64,000 bases of DNA from JBCDJG01 sp038748065 (GCA_038748065.1 JBCDJG010000004.1:83933-147932), one strand, 5' to 3'; numbered from the stretch's first letter, positions 1 through 8,356 are shown. The notes: generated by a model not told the origin, from the letters alone. Translations and numbers: made by a program.

Positions 1-413
1 CTCGCGAGGAAGGCGTAGAGTATATGTTCAACTGCCAGCCCATCGAGGTGGTTGAGTATTTTGGGCAGGCCTGTGGTGTGAAAGTCGTGCAGACTGAACT
101 GGGCGAGCCGGATGAAGATGGGCGCCGTCGGCCGCAGCCGATTCCTGGCAGCGAGCAGATTATCGAGGCGGATGCCGTGATCATTGCCTTCGGTTTTCAG
201 CCAGACCCGCCAGCCTGGCTCGGCGACGTGGAGGTGAAAACCAACCACTGGGATGGTGTCATCGCCGAGGAACATCAAACCTTTGCCTTCCAGACCACCA
301 ACCCAAAAATCTTCGCTGGGGGTGATATGGTACGAGGCTCAGATCTGGTGGTGACCGCGATTTGGGAAGGGCGGCAGGCCGCCGAGGGTATCCTCGACTA
401 CCTGGAAGTCTAG
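1..413 (+). CDS. gltD: glutamate synthase small subunit (C-terminal part, 5' end outside window)
   Basis: The reading frame is already open at base 3 and runs to the TAG at 411-413, so only the last ~136 residues are here. The small subunit passes electrons from NADPH through FAD and Fe-S clusters to the large GltB subunit for glutamate synthesis in the cytoplasm. Visible are the AREEGVE-like lead-in (REEGVEYMFN), the ADAVIIAFGFQPDP strand typical of the second dinucleotide-binding fold, and the C-terminal FAD-contacting stretch IFAGGDMVRGSDLVVTAI followed by EGRQAAEGI. These fit GltD; other GltD-like oxidoreductases (for example the NAD-dependent dihydropyrimidine dehydrogenase small subunit) share the motif, but the length and wording match GltD best. 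gltB would be expected just upstream of the window. Confidence 0.85.
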   Translation, partial: REEGVEYMFNCQPIEVVEYFGQACGVKVVQTELGEPDEDGRRRPQPIPGSEQIIEADAVIIAFGFQPDPPAWLGDVEVKTNHWDGVIAEEHQTFAFQTTNPKIFAGGDMVRGSDLVVTAIWEGRQAAEGILDYLEV

Positions 414-477
414 CCCGGCCGGCGCAAGCTCCCCACTACTTTTGCAAGGAGCCGCCAGTGCCCCAGAAATGTGAGCT

Positions 478-1542
478 ATGACAGAATTAAAAAACGACCG
501 CTTCCTGCGCGCCCTGCTACGTCAGCCCGTTGATCGCACACCTATCTGGATGATGCGGCAGGCCGGGCGTTATCTCCCGGAGTACCGCGCAACGCGGGCC
601 GAGGCGGGCTCCTTCCTTGATTTGTGCAAGAACACCGAACTGGCCTGCGAGGTTACGCTGCAACCGCTTAGGCGTTACCCCATGGACGCGGCTATCCTGT
701 TCTCGGACATCTTGACCATTCCGGATGCGTTGGGCCTTGGCCTGTATTTTGAAGAGGGTGAGGGCCCACGCTTTCACAAGACGGTGCGCAGCGAGGCCGA
801 TCTCGCTGGCTTGAACAGCTTCAGTGCCGCTGACGACCTTAGCTATGTGATGGATGCCGTAAGCGCGATCCGTAGTGCGCTTGGTGGTGATGTACCGCTC
901 ATTGGTTTCAGCGGCAGCCCTTGGACACTGGCGACTTACATGATCGAGGGCGGCTCTTCCAAAGACTTCGCCCGCGCCAAGGGTATGGCCTACGACCAGC
1001 CTGCGCTCATGCACAGCTTGCTCTCACTGTTGGCAGACGCGGTGACCGATTACCTGGCGGCGCAAATTGCGGCGGGCGCCCAAGCCGTACAGATTTTCGA
1101 TACCTGGGGCGGCGCTCTACCGGCCTGGGCCTACCCCAAATTTTCGCTGAACTACATGGCGAAGATAGTAGCGGGCCTGCCCCGCGAGGCGGATGGGCGC
1201 CAGGTGCCCGTAATTGTCTTCACCAAGGGCGGCGGTCAGTGGCTGGAGCAAATAGCCGACTGTGGCGCTGATGCGGTGGGCCTGGATTGGACCACGGATA
1301 TCGGGGCAGCCCGCTCGCGCGTTGGGGACCGGGTTGCCTTACAGGGCAATATGGATCCGGCCATGTTGTTTGCGAGCCCTGGCCGCATTCGCGAAGAGGT
1401 CGGAACGATACTCGCAGGCTACGGTGCTGGCGGCGGGCATGTCTTCAACCTCGGCCATGGCATCACGCCAGGCGTTAACCCCGATCATGTCACCGCGTTT
1501 GTCGATGCGGTGCAGGAGCTCTCACCGGCCTACCACAGCTGA
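478..1542 (+). CDS. hemE: uroporphyrinogen decarboxylase
   Basis: Removes the four acetate carboxyl groups of uroporphyrinogen III to give coproporphyrinogen III in heme synthesis (cytoplasm). The 354-residue length is that of the family. Near the N-terminus is the signature RQAGRYLPEYR (about residues 26-36), followed by SDILTIPDALG and later GFSGSPWTLATYMIEG, which are strongly conserved HemE blocks; the C-terminus has the FNLGHGITPGVNPDHV block. Start: ATG 478; an upstream in-frame ATG at 469 is immediately followed by a stop, so 478 is the first usable ATG. An AAGGAG lies too far upstream to be its ribosome site. It follows gltD by 64 bp and converges with cysE, 18 bp away, with no room for separate terminators. 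Confidence 0.95.
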   Translation: MTELKNDRFLRALLRQPVDRTPIWMMRQAGRYLPEYRATRAEAGSFLDLCKNTELACEVTLQPLRRYPMDAAILFSDILTIPDALGLGLYFEEGEGPRFHKTVRSEADLAGLNSFSAADDLSYVMDAVSAIRSALGGDVPLIGFSGSPWTLATYMIEGGSSKDFARAKGMAYDQPALMHSLLSLLADAVTDYLAAQIAAGAQAVQIFDTWGGALPAWAYPKFSLNYMAKIVAGLPREADGRQVPVIVFTKGGGQWLEQIADCGADAVGLDWTTDIGAARSRVGDRVALQGNMDPAMLFASPGRIREEVGTILAGYGAGGGHVFNLGHGITPGVNPDHVTAFVDAVQELSPAYHS

Positions 1543-1560
1543 GCAGGTCGCCCGTTTATT

Positions 1561-2406
1561 TCAGCCAGCTTTCTTCTGTGCAGGTTGCTGGTTGGCGCTT
1601 TGCTCTTCCGCTTCCTCGTCGCAGCAAAAGTCGTGCTCCATCTCCAGCGCAGGCTGTTCTGAAGCCGGCCGGCCGACCACTTTAGCGGGTACGCCAGCCA
1701 CAGTGGTGTGCGGTGGTACCTCATCCAGCACCACGCTGCCGGCGCCGACCTTAGCGCCCTCGCCCACCCGGATATTGCCGAGTATCTTGGCACCTGCGCT
1801 AATCAGCACACCGTCGCCGATCTTCGGATGACGGTCGCCCTCATCCTTGCCCGTACCGCCAAGGGTGACCGACTGCAGGATGGAGACGTTGTTACCCACT
1901 ACCGCAGTCTCACCAATGACCAGGCCAGTGGCATGATCCAGCATGATGCCCTGACCAAGTTTGGCTGCCGGGTGGATATCAACCCCGAACTCTGATGACA
2001 CGCGGTTTTGCAGAAACAGCGCCAGTGACTCGCGGCCCTCGCCCCACAGGCAGTGCGCCACGCGGTGCATCTGCAAGGCGTGGAACCCCTTGAAGTAAAG
2101 GAAGGGGATGTACAGCTCGTGGCAGGCGGAGTCGCGATCCAGCACGGCTGTCAGATCAGCGCGCACGGCTTGGCCGATGTTGACGCAGGAGCGCAGGGCG
2201 TTAAGGATGACCTCGCGAAGCATCAGCGAGGAGGCCACCACGCTGTCCAGCTGACTGGCCAGGTGAAAGCTGAGGGCACCCTCCAGGCTGGCGTGATTCA
2301 AGATGCTTGAGTGCAGGAAGCTGGCCAGCATTCTCTCTTCCTGCGCCTGCCGCTCGGTCTCCTCGCGAATGCGTGCCCAGACAGGGTCCGGATTTTGTAT
2401 GCTCAT
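1561..2406 (-). CDS. cysE: serine O-acetyltransferase
   Basis: Transfers acetyl from acetyl-CoA to L-serine, the first committed step of cysteine synthesis. The 281-residue protein has the N-terminal helical SATase domain (WARIREETERQAQEERMLASFLHSSIL, about 10-36), then the left-handed beta-helix with hexapeptide repeats (about 140-235) including DIHPAAKLGQGIMLDHATG with the catalytic Asp-His pair and VGAGSVVLDEVPPHTTVAGVPAK at its end. The C-terminal tail is Gln/Glu rich and ends QPAQKKAG; unlike E. coli CysE it does not end in the Ile that pairs with CysK, so complex formation with CysK is uncertain. Its start overlaps the stop of the upstream methyltransferase gene by 4 bp (2403-2406), so the two are probably translated together. 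Confidence 0.93.
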   Translation of the reverse strand: MSIQNPDPVWARIREETERQAQEERMLASFLHSSILNHASLEGALSFHLASQLDSVVASSLMLREVILNALRSCVNIGQAVRADLTAVLDRDSACHELYIPFLYFKGFHALQMHRVAHCLWGEGRESLALFLQNRVSSEFGVDIHPAAKLGQGIMLDHATGLVIGETAVVGNNVSILQSVTLGGTGKDEGDRHPKIGDGVLISAGAKILGNIRVGEGAKVGAGSVVLDEVPPHTTVAGVPAKVVGRPASEQPALEMEHDFCCDEEAEEQSANQQPAQKKAG

Positions 2407-3167
2407 AAGATCACCTCTCTCGAGCCATGCTCAGTCGATACGTATTGTACCTTAGGTTGTAGCCTGGCCTGGTAGTGCCAAAGTGCTTGGCCGCTGGCGA
2501 GATATTTGCGCTCAAATAGTGTTATGGGCTCTGACACCTGGAGCTGGGCAATCCAGCCCTGCTGCCCGGCCAGCTGCAGGGCCAGGCCGAACTCCTCTAC
2601 ATAAAGCTGCCAGTTGGAGCGCAGTTCAATCTGCCCGCCGAGGGCCAGCAGATCGGCTAAGCCTGGGTGACCATGAATGCGCCGGCCCAGGTGTGCGGGC
2701 TTGGGCCAGGGGTTGGGGTAAAGCAGGTAGTGAAAATCAACGCTGATGCCCGCCTCGCGCAGTAGCTGCCAGATAGGCTCGCAATGCGCGCGCAGCAGCA
2801 GGTAGTTCGGAGGTGGCGTAGCCAGCGGTTGATGCCTGGCGAGGCGGGCGCTTGACTGATCGATACCCACCACAAAGTGTTCGGGGTGTATTGCCGCGAG
2901 CCTCTGTGTGCTGAGGCCAGTGCCGCAGAAGGAGTCCAGTACCAGCCGCCTGCCAGCTCGGGCCTCTGTCAGTCTCGCAAAGGCCTTAAGGTTGTACTCT
3001 GCGATTGGCTTGCGGTGACGGCTGGCAAGGTGTTTCTCAACGACTTGTGCCAGCCGTGGGTGCATGCCCTGCTGGCTAGAGCTGACACTGCGCGATGCGC
3101 CAGGTCTTTTCCCATCTGATTCTTTCTCGTCTGATTCTTTCTGGCTCATCGCGTTGATGTTAGCCAC
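2403..3167 (-). CDS. TrmB-like SAM-dependent methyltransferase
   Basis: Probably a class I methyltransferase of the tRNA (guanine-N7) methyltransferase family. The SAM-binding motif I is LDSFCGTGLSTQRLA (about 75-90), motif II contains VVGIDQSSARLARH, and LLYPNPWPKPAHLGRR (about 145-162) corresponds to the PDPWPKKRHHKRR active-site loop of TrmB, here altered. The 254-residue length is within the family. It differs enough from standard TrmB that it may be a paralogue with another target, so no symbol is given. The N-terminal ~35 residues are low-complexity; KESD is repeated and the DNA shows a matching tandem repeat at about 3118-3147. A later start at Met7 (3149) is possible. Overlaps the cysE start by 4 bp. 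Confidence 0.75.
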   Translation of the reverse strand: MANINAMSQKESDEKESDGKRPGASRSVSSSQQGMHPRLAQVVEKHLASRHRKPIAEYNLKAFARLTEARAGRRLVLDSFCGTGLSTQRLAAIHPEHFVVGIDQSSARLARHQPLATPPPNYLLLRAHCEPIWQLLREAGISVDFHYLLYPNPWPKPAHLGRRIHGHPGLADLLALGGQIELRSNWQLYVEEFGLALQLAGQQGWIAQLQVSEPITLFERKYLASGQALWHYQARLQPKVQYVSTEHGSREVIL

Positions 3168-3223
3168 TGCCGCTGGGATGATAAAGCCGACCGAAAAACC
3201 GCCCGCTGATCCGGACCCACCTT

Positions 3224-3952
3224 ATGCGCAAGGACCTTCGACCTTATTGGCTCAAGAAGCTGTATATGACGTATCGCCGCTGGTATACGGATTACTTCTT
3301 GCGGCCGCAGTGCGAGTATCTAGGCCCGTGGGATGCCGTCTCTAAGCCCTGGTATGTGCATATTTCGGGCCCAAATATACGCATAGGCAAATGCTTAACG
3401 GCCATCGGTGAACCCATGCACCGGGTAGAAATCGGCGTATGGGGCCGCGAGGACGGCCACGGGCGCATCGAAATCGGCGACGATGCCCTGCTCAGTCCCG
3501 GCACGCGTATCAGTGCCTCTGATGAAATTGTCATCGGTAACGCCGTGATGATGGCCAACGGTACCTACATCACCGACTCAGACTGGCATACCGTTTACGA
3601 CCGCACTCAGCGCGACAGCGAAGCCAAACCCGTACATATCGGTGACAACGTCTGGCTCGGCGACGGCTGCTGCATCCTCAAGGGCGTGACCATCGGCGAC
3701 AACTCGATCGTCGCCGCGCGCGCCGTCGTGACTCACGACATCCCCGCCAACGTTATCGTTGCCGGTAATCCAGCCAAGGTCGTACGCGAGCTCGACTCTG
3801 AGCGCGGCTTTCGCACCCGCACTGACTACTTCGCCGATCCCGCCGGCCTCGAGCGCTTCTTCGACCAGGTCGATAAAGATGTGCTTGTCGGTAACTCCTT
3901 CTTCCGCTGGCTCCTGTCCATCATTTACCCGAAATCCCTTAAGTGGAAGTAG
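3224..3952 (+). CDS. hexapeptide-repeat acyltransferase (LbetaH family)
   Basis: A 242-residue acyltransferase of the left-handed beta-helix family (maltose/galactoside O-acetyltransferase-like). Hexapeptide repeats run from about residue 70 to 190: IEIGDDALLSPGTRISASDEIVIGNAVMMANGTYITDSDWH contains the DSDWH block that holds the catalytic His in this family, and later VWLGDGCCILKGVTIGDNSIVAARAVVTHDIPANVIVAGNPAK is the standard closing segment. Acceptor unknown; the N-terminal LRPQCEYLGPWDAVSKPWYVHISGPNIRIGK resembles relatives of unknown substrate near lipid or polysaccharide genes. It diverges from the methyltransferase gene (57 bp apart) and converges with srkA, from which it is separated by two large inverted repeats. 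Confidence 0.8.
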   Translation: MRKDLRPYWLKKLYMTYRRWYTDYFLRPQCEYLGPWDAVSKPWYVHISGPNIRIGKCLTAIGEPMHRVEIGVWGREDGHGRIEIGDDALLSPGTRISASDEIVIGNAVMMANGTYITDSDWHTVYDRTQRDSEAKPVHIGDNVWLGDGCCILKGVTIGDNSIVAARAVVTHDIPANVIVAGNPAKVVRELDSERGFRTRTDYFADPAGLERFFDQVDKDVLVGNSFFRWLLSIIYPKSLKWK

Positions 3953-3990
3953 TCTCGGGGCAAAGACTCCGTCATCTCGTATCCCGGCCA

Positions 3991-4090
3991 GGGCCCGGGG
4001 GCTTTTCTCAGGACTCGCCGTGAATACATCCATGTAGGCTCGAGTGAGCCATCCATGGCTCACACGGTCCTGAAAAAAGCCCCCGGACCC
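3991..4090. repeat. clover-like inverted repeat, copy 1
   Basis: A long closing stem pairs 3991-4020 with 4064-4090 (GGGYCCGGGGGCTTTT..CAGGAC, a few mismatches). Inside it are two smaller dyads: TACATCCATGTA (4025-4036) and GTGAGCCATCCATGGCTCAC (4044-4063, perfect 8-bp arms). It lies between convergent genes. It resembles REP/BIME-type intergenic palindromes but is larger. No T-run follows either arm in the way of a classical terminator, though it could end transcription from both sides. Confidence 0.75.
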
Positions 4091-4166
4091 TAGCCTCTAC
4101 AGGCTTGGCCGACAGATGGCTTCAAGTCCATTACTGAGTAGAGTTACAGTTGGTAGGGCAGTGGGG

Positions 4167-4264
4167 CAGAAGCCGTCTCTCCAGGGATGTGTGAGGCCAT
4201 GGATGGCCGAGGCCAAGCTGGCATGGATGCCCGCTTTAAGCGGTCCCTGGAGAGACGGCTTCTG
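4167..4264. repeat. clover-like inverted repeat, copy 2
   Basis: Perfect 21-bp arms at 4167-4187 and 4244-4264 (CAGAAGCCGTCTCTCCAGGG..) enclose three small dyads: GGCCATGGATGGCC (4195-4208), GGCATGGATGCC (4220-4231) and CCGCTTTAAGCGG (4231-4243). The arms differ from those of the element at 3991-4090, but the plan (long stem with inner hairpins built around CATGGATG/CATCCATG) is the same. Together with the first element this accounts for most of the 350-bp gap between the acyltransferase and srkA genes. Confidence 0.8.
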
Positions 4265-4302
4265 GCGCGCTGACCGGCGTTTGGAGAACCTGGGATAGTA
4301 AG

Positions 4303-5289
4303 TCAGATTAGCTGCAGTGGCTCTTCGTCCAATGCCGCCATTTGCTCTCGTAATTCAAGAATATGATCAGCCCAGTAACGTTCCGTATTGAACCAGGTAA
4401 AACTGCGCGGAAAGGCCGGGTCAGACCAGCGCCGCCCGAGCCAGGCGGCGTAGTGCACGATCCGCAGGGTGCGGAGGGATTCAACCCAGCGTAGCTGGGC
4501 CGGCTCGAAATCACAGAACTCACTGTAGCCCTCGATGAGTTCGGATAACTGCAGCTGCTGATGGTGGCGCTCGCCGGAGAGGAACATCCACAGATCCTGT
4601 ATGGCCGGCGCTGTGCAGCAGTCGTCGAGGTCGACGAAGTGGGCAACGTCGTCGCGCCAGAGAATGTTGCCCACGTGGCAGTCGCCGTGCACGCGAATCT
4701 GCTGTTCAGCCTCGACTTTGCCGTACATCTCCTCCACGCGGGTCAGGAGATCAGCGGTGAGCGATTCGTAAGCGAGGCGCAGCTCTGTGGGGATAAACTC
4801 GCGGAGCAGGAATTCGCGACAGTCAGTCAGCATGCGCTCGATGCTGATTGACTGGCGGTGCTTAAACGCGCCTGCCCGACCGACCGCGTGGATACGGCCA
4901 AGAGTGCGGCCCAGCACGAGCAGGTTGTCAAAGTTATCCAGCTCCGGCGGATAACCACCGCGGCGTTCGAACAGCGCGAAGCGAAAGCCGGCGTGCCGGT
5001 GCAGCGTGGCGCCGTTCGCGTCCGCCAGAGGGGCGACGACGGAGATATCGGCCTCGACCAGTTCCTGGCTGAAGTCATGTTCCTCGGTGATTTGTTCGTC
5101 GCTCCAGCGCCCTGGGCGGTAGAACTTGGCAATCACAGGGTCAGCGTCCTCGAGGCCGACCTGGTAGACGCGATTTTCGTAGCTGTTCAGTGCGAGCAGG
5201 CGTGCGTCCGAGAGGTAGCCAGCGGCTTCTACGGCGTCGATCACGAGGTCGGGGGTGAGCGCGTCGTAAGGGTGCGGGTTGTTGGTCAC
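4303..5289 (-). CDS. srkA: stress response kinase A (YihE/RdoA-type Ser/Thr kinase)
   Basis: A 328-residue protein kinase-like enzyme of the APH/HipA-like fold; in E. coli SrkA protects from programmed death after stress by phosphorylating protein substrates. Seen here: LNSYENRVYQVGLED with the nucleotide-binding loop, VIAKFYRPGRWSDEQI with the invariant Lys, HGDCHVGNILWRDD (catalytic loop, about 195-208) and HFVDLDDCCTAPAIQDLW (metal-binding DxD). These blocks are characteristic of SrkA. The start ATG at 5289 lies 17 bp from the stop of comF, which is on the same strand upstream, so the two may be cotranscribed. Confidence 0.9.
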   Translation of the reverse strand: MTNNPHPYDALTPDLVIDAVEAAGYLSDARLLALNSYENRVYQVGLEDADPVIAKFYRPGRWSDEQITEEHDFSQELVEADISVVAPLADANGATLHRHAGFRFALFERRGGYPPELDNFDNLLVLGRTLGRIHAVGRAGAFKHRQSISIERMLTDCREFLLREFIPTELRLAYESLTADLLTRVEEMYGKVEAEQQIRVHGDCHVGNILWRDDVAHFVDLDDCCTAPAIQDLWMFLSGERHHQQLQLSELIEGYSEFCDFEPAQLRWVESLRTLRIVHYAAWLGRRWSDPAFPRSFTWFNTERYWADHILELREQMAALDEEPLQLI

Positions 5290-5305
5290 GGCGCGGCTCC
5301 GGATT

Positions 5306-6046
5306 TCAGCTTACAGGCGCCGGGGTTCGGGCCAGGCACCAGATTTCCACGGCCGAGGCGCCGGCGCTGCGCAAAGCGCTGGCCATGGCCGAGGCGGTGG
5401 CGCCGGTGGTGAAAACGTCATCCACGACGGCGACCCGCAGGTTGTCACAGCGCCCGCGTACAGTAAAGGCACCGCGGAGGTTGCGACGCCGTGCGCTGGC
5501 GTTCAGGCCATATTGTGGAGCGGTGGAGCGCGGGCGAGAGAGCAGTTTGGGCTGCATACTTGGCGGTGCCGCAAACGCTCCCGCAGCGAGCAATTCACGC
5601 AGCAGTAACTCCGACTGGTTGTAGCCCCGGCGCAGCAGGCGGCGCCAATGGAGGGGCGCCGCTGTAACAATGTCAATGCCTGGCGTCGCTTGTGCATTTT
5701 GAAGCCACAGCGCGCCCAGCAGCGGTGTGAGCCCCACCGCGCCTTCGAACTTCCATCGCCTTACGAGGTAGGCCATTGCGTCGTCATACAGCCAGGGTGC
5801 GATGACCCTGTCAAAAGGTGGCGGCTTCTTCAGGCAGGCACCGCAAAGCCTGCCAGCACTTGCCTCGGGCAGCGGTGCCGCGCACTGGCGGCAGCAATGG
5901 AGGTTTGGACGAAGCAGCGTCTTGCAGCTGTCACACAAGGGCAGCGAGCAGTCGCTGGGGAGCGCACAGAGGCTGCAGCGCTGCGGCAGCAGGCTATCGA
6001 GCGCGCGGCGCCATTGGGCTTTAAGGATGCCAGGGCCGTTAACCAC
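5306..6046 (-). CDS. comF: ComF family phosphoribosyltransferase-like protein
   Basis: 246 residues. The N-terminal part has the paired zinc-binding cysteines CSLCALPSDCSLPLCDSCK and CRQCAAPLPEASAGRLCGACLKKPPPFD, followed by a type I PRTase domain with VDDVFTTGATASAMASALRSAGA (about 205-228) as the PRPP loop. This is the standard ComF/GntX layout; ComF takes part in DNA uptake during competence in some bacteria, while the GntX name is used in E. coli. The start is a GTG at 6046; no better start is available before the conserved region. It is divergent from bioB, and its start codon falls inside the spacer of the proposed BirA operator. Confidence 0.85.
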   Translation of the reverse strand: MVNGPGILKAQWRRALDSLLPQRCSLCALPSDCSLPLCDSCKTLLRPNLHCCRQCAAPLPEASAGRLCGACLKKPPPFDRVIAPWLYDDAMAYLVRRWKFEGAVGLTPLLGALWLQNAQATPGIDIVTAAPLHWRRLLRRGYNQSELLLRELLAAGAFAAPPSMQPKLLSRPRSTAPQYGLNASARRRNLRGAFTVRGRCDNLRVAVVDDVFTTGATASAMASALRSAGASAVEIWCLARTPAPVS

Positions 6047-6068
6047 AATGAGCGTCTCGGGTTGACAA
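6036..6068. promoter_or_regulatory. BirA operator upstream of bioB
   Basis: Left half-site CCGTTAACC (6036-6044) and right half-site GGTTGACAA (6060-6068), separated by 15 bp. The known proteobacterial BirA box is TTGTAAACC-N14/15-GGTTTACAA, so the halves match at 6-7 of 9 and 8 of 9 positions with the expected spacing. The right half overlaps the -35 hexamer of the bioB promoter, so biotinyl-AMP-loaded BirA would block bioB transcription. It also covers the comF start region. Confidence 0.75.
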
Positions 6069-6089
6069 GAATATCCCCTGTTTTATCAT
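6062..6089 (+). promoter_or_regulatory. sigma70-type promoter of the biotin operon
   Basis: TTGACA (6062-6067), 16-bp spacer, TATCAT (6084-6089). The -35 is a perfect match and the -10 matches at 5 of 6. It overlaps the BirA half-site. Transcription would begin near 6096, which places the ATG at 6088 upstream of the transcript start. Confidence 0.7.
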
Positions 6090-6126
6090 GGCTAATTCCC
6101 GTTCATTACGATCCAGTGCCTCCCTT

Positions 6127-7179
6127 ATGTCTCATGCACAGCCCCGGCCACAGGCCGCACACTCCGCGCCTCACTCGGCTTTTCGTCACGACTGGCGTCG
6201 CGAGGAAGTGGAAGCCTTGTTTGCGCTGCCCTTTAACGACTTACTCTTTCAGGCACAGAGCCTGCATCGTCAGTATTTTGATCCAAATGAGGTTCAGGTC
6301 AGCACATTACTTTCCATCAAAACCGGCGCCTGTCCTGAAGACTGTGCCTACTGCCCGCAAAGCACGCGCTATGAGACAGGCCTGGAGCCCGAGCAGCTGA
6401 TGGAAGTTGAGCGGGTGATGGAACAAGCACGAGCGGCGCAGGCCAGCGGCGCCACGCGCTTTTGCATGGGTGCTGCCTGGCGCTCGCCCAAGGACCGCGA
6501 TATGCCCATCGTAGTGGCCATGGTCAAAGGTGTGAGAGAGCTGGGGCTCGAGACCTGCATGACCCTGGGGATGCTGACTAAAGCGCAGGCCGAGGAGTTG
6601 GCGGAGGCGGGGCTCGACTACTACAACCACAACCTCGATACCTCGCCCGAGTTCTACGGCGAAATTATTACCACGCGTACCTATGGCGATCGCCTCGATA
6701 CCCTGCAGCACGTCCGTGACTCCGGCATGAAAATCTGCAGCGGCGGGATTGTTGGCATGGGCGAGGGCACCGCAGACCGCGCCGGCCTGCTGCAGCAACT
6801 GGCTAACCTGCCGCAGCACCCCGAAAGTGTGCCTATCAATATGCTGGTGCGCGTTGAAGGCACGCCGCTGGCTTACGAAGAAGACCTCGACCCCTTCGAG
6901 TTTATCCGCACGGTTGCTGTAGCCCGCATACTGATGCCGGCTTCTCATGTTCGCCTGTCCGCCGGCCGTGAGGAAATGAGCGAAGAAATGCACGCCCTTG
7001 CCTACTTTGCCGGCGCGAATTCGATTTTTTACGGCGAGAGCCTCCTGACCACGCCTAACCCGCAGGCAAACAGCGACATGGCGCTGTTTCAGCGGCTCGG
7101 TATTCGGCCAGAAGAACGCGAGCTCGAGCAGGCGCCAGCCACGCCAGATCCGCGCTTTTACAACGCCGCCAGCGCGTAG
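6127..7179 (+). CDS. bioB: biotin synthase
   Basis: Radical-SAM enzyme that inserts sulfur into dethiobiotin, the last step of biotin synthesis. The SAM cluster motif CPEDCAYCPQST is at about residues 69-80 and LSAGREEMSEEMHALAYFAGANSIFYG near the C-terminus is the BioB-specific block with the Arg that contacts the 2Fe-2S cluster. An in-frame ATG at 6088 would add 13 residues, but that ATG lies in the -10 hexamer of the only visible promoter, so ATG 6127 is chosen, giving 350 residues, close to the E. coli length. No clear ribosome site precedes either start. First gene of the operon bioB-bioF-bioHC-bioD. Confidence 0.95.
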   Translation: MSHAQPRPQAAHSAPHSAFRHDWRREEVEALFALPFNDLLFQAQSLHRQYFDPNEVQVSTLLSIKTGACPEDCAYCPQSTRYETGLEPEQLMEVERVMEQARAAQASGATRFCMGAAWRSPKDRDMPIVVAMVKGVRELGLETCMTLGMLTKAQAEELAEAGLDYYNHNLDTSPEFYGEIITTRTYGDRLDTLQHVRDSGMKICSGGIVGMGEGTADRAGLLQQLANLPQHPESVPINMLVRVEGTPLAYEEDLDPFEFIRTVAVARILMPASHVRLSAGREEMSEEMHALAYFAGANSIFYGESLLTTPNPQANSDMALFQRLGIRPEERELEQAPATPDPRFYNAASA

Positions 7180-7189
7180 TCATGACGCC

Positions 7190-8356
7190 GTGGCCGGTTT
7201 CGATCAGCGCCTGCGTTCGCGCCTGGCATCCCGCCACCAGGACCTGCTATATCGCCAACGACTGACAGTTGAAGGGCCTCAGGGCCCCGAAGTCACGGTT
7301 GGCGGTGAGACCCTGCTCAACTTCTGCAGTAACGATTACCTCGGTCTGGCTGCCCATCCCAAACTCGCTGAGGCACTGCGGGAAGGCGCCCGCCGTTATG
7401 GTGTGGGCAGTGGCGCTTCGCACCTGGTTTGCGGGCATGGCGTAGCCCATCACGCGCTGGAAGACGCGCTGGCAGAGCATACTGGCCGATCGAGAGCGCT
7501 GCTGTTTTCTTCGGGTTACATGGCCAACATCGGCACCCTGGGTGCTCTCTTGGAAACGGGTGATCTGGTATTGGAAGATCGCTTGAACCACGCTTCATTG
7601 CTGGATGGCGGGCTCGCCAGTGGCGCTCGCTTCAAGCGTTTCGCGCACAACGATACGGAAGCTGCCGCGTCTCAGCTGGCGGCTCATGAAGGTAATGCGC
7701 TGCTAGTGGTTGATGGCGTATTCAGTATGGATGGCGATATGGCGCCCCTGCCAGCGCTCGCAGCGCTGTGCGGCACCCCGAAGCGCTGGCTGATGGTCGA
7801 TGACGCGCATGGCTTTGGCGTATTCGGCGCAACTGGGGCGGGCAGCCTGGAGGCCGCGGGCCTGGATGAAGCGCAGGCGCCCGTGCTGATGGCGACGCTG
7901 GGCAAGGCGCTGGGTACGGCTGGCGCATTTGTTGCCGGCAGTGACACGCTGATTGACGCCCTTATTCAGTCCGCTCGGAACTACATCTATACCACGGCGC
8001 TGCCGCCGGCGCTCGCCTGGGCGACGCTGTGTTCGCTGCGACTGCTAGTGGAGGAAGCGTGGCGCAGGGAGCACTTATTTGATCTGGTGGCCTATTTTCG
8101 CAAGGCCGCGGGGCAGCTTGACCTACCCCTGATGCCCGCCCGCGGTGCTATCCAGCCGCTGTCTGTTGGTGACAGCGGGCGCGCTCTCGCACTGTCTAGC
8201 GGGTTGCGGGAGCGAGGTATTCTGGTCACGGCCATACGACCCCCGACCGTGCCTGCAGGTACCGCGCGCCTGCGGATTACTCTGACCGCCGCGCATTCGC
8301 GCTCACAGGTGGACCGGCTCCTGATGGCCTTGGCTGAGGTCGCAGGCGGTGAGTGA
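7190..8356 (+). CDS. bioF: 8-amino-7-oxononanoate synthase
   Basis: PLP enzyme joining pimeloyl-ACP (or pimeloyl-CoA) and L-alanine to give 8-amino-7-oxononanoate. 388 residues, normal length. Motifs: NFCSNDYLGLAAHPKL (about 43-58), GSGASHLVCGH, the PLP region VDDAHGFGVFG, and ATLGKALGTAGAF with the PLP-binding Lys (about 236). The start is GTG 7190, 10 bp after bioB; the ATG at 7182 is out of frame. The 3' end overlaps the next gene by 8 bp, indicating translational coupling within the biotin operon. Confidence 0.94.
   Translation: MAGFDQRLRSRLASRHQDLLYRQRLTVEGPQGPEVTVGGETLLNFCSNDYLGLAAHPKLAEALREGARRYGVGSGASHLVCGHGVAHHALEDALAEHTGRSRALLFSSGYMANIGTLGALLETGDLVLEDRLNHASLLDGGLASGARFKRFAHNDTEAAASQLAAHEGNALLVVDGVFSMDGDMAPLPALAALCGTPKRWLMVDDAHGFGVFGATGAGSLEAAGLDEAQAPVLMATLGKALGTAGAFVAGSDTLIDALIQSARNYIYTTALPPALAWATLCSLRLLVEEAWRREHLFDLVAYFRKAAGQLDLPLMPARGAIQPLSVGDSGRALALSSGLRERGILVTAIRPPTVPAGTARLRITLTAAHSRSQVDRLLMALAEVAGGE

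Noticed and set aside
6088..6126. ATG 6088 as the bioB start
   Set aside because: It lies within the -10 hexamer of the only plausible promoter; the 13 extra residues are not like the BioB start.
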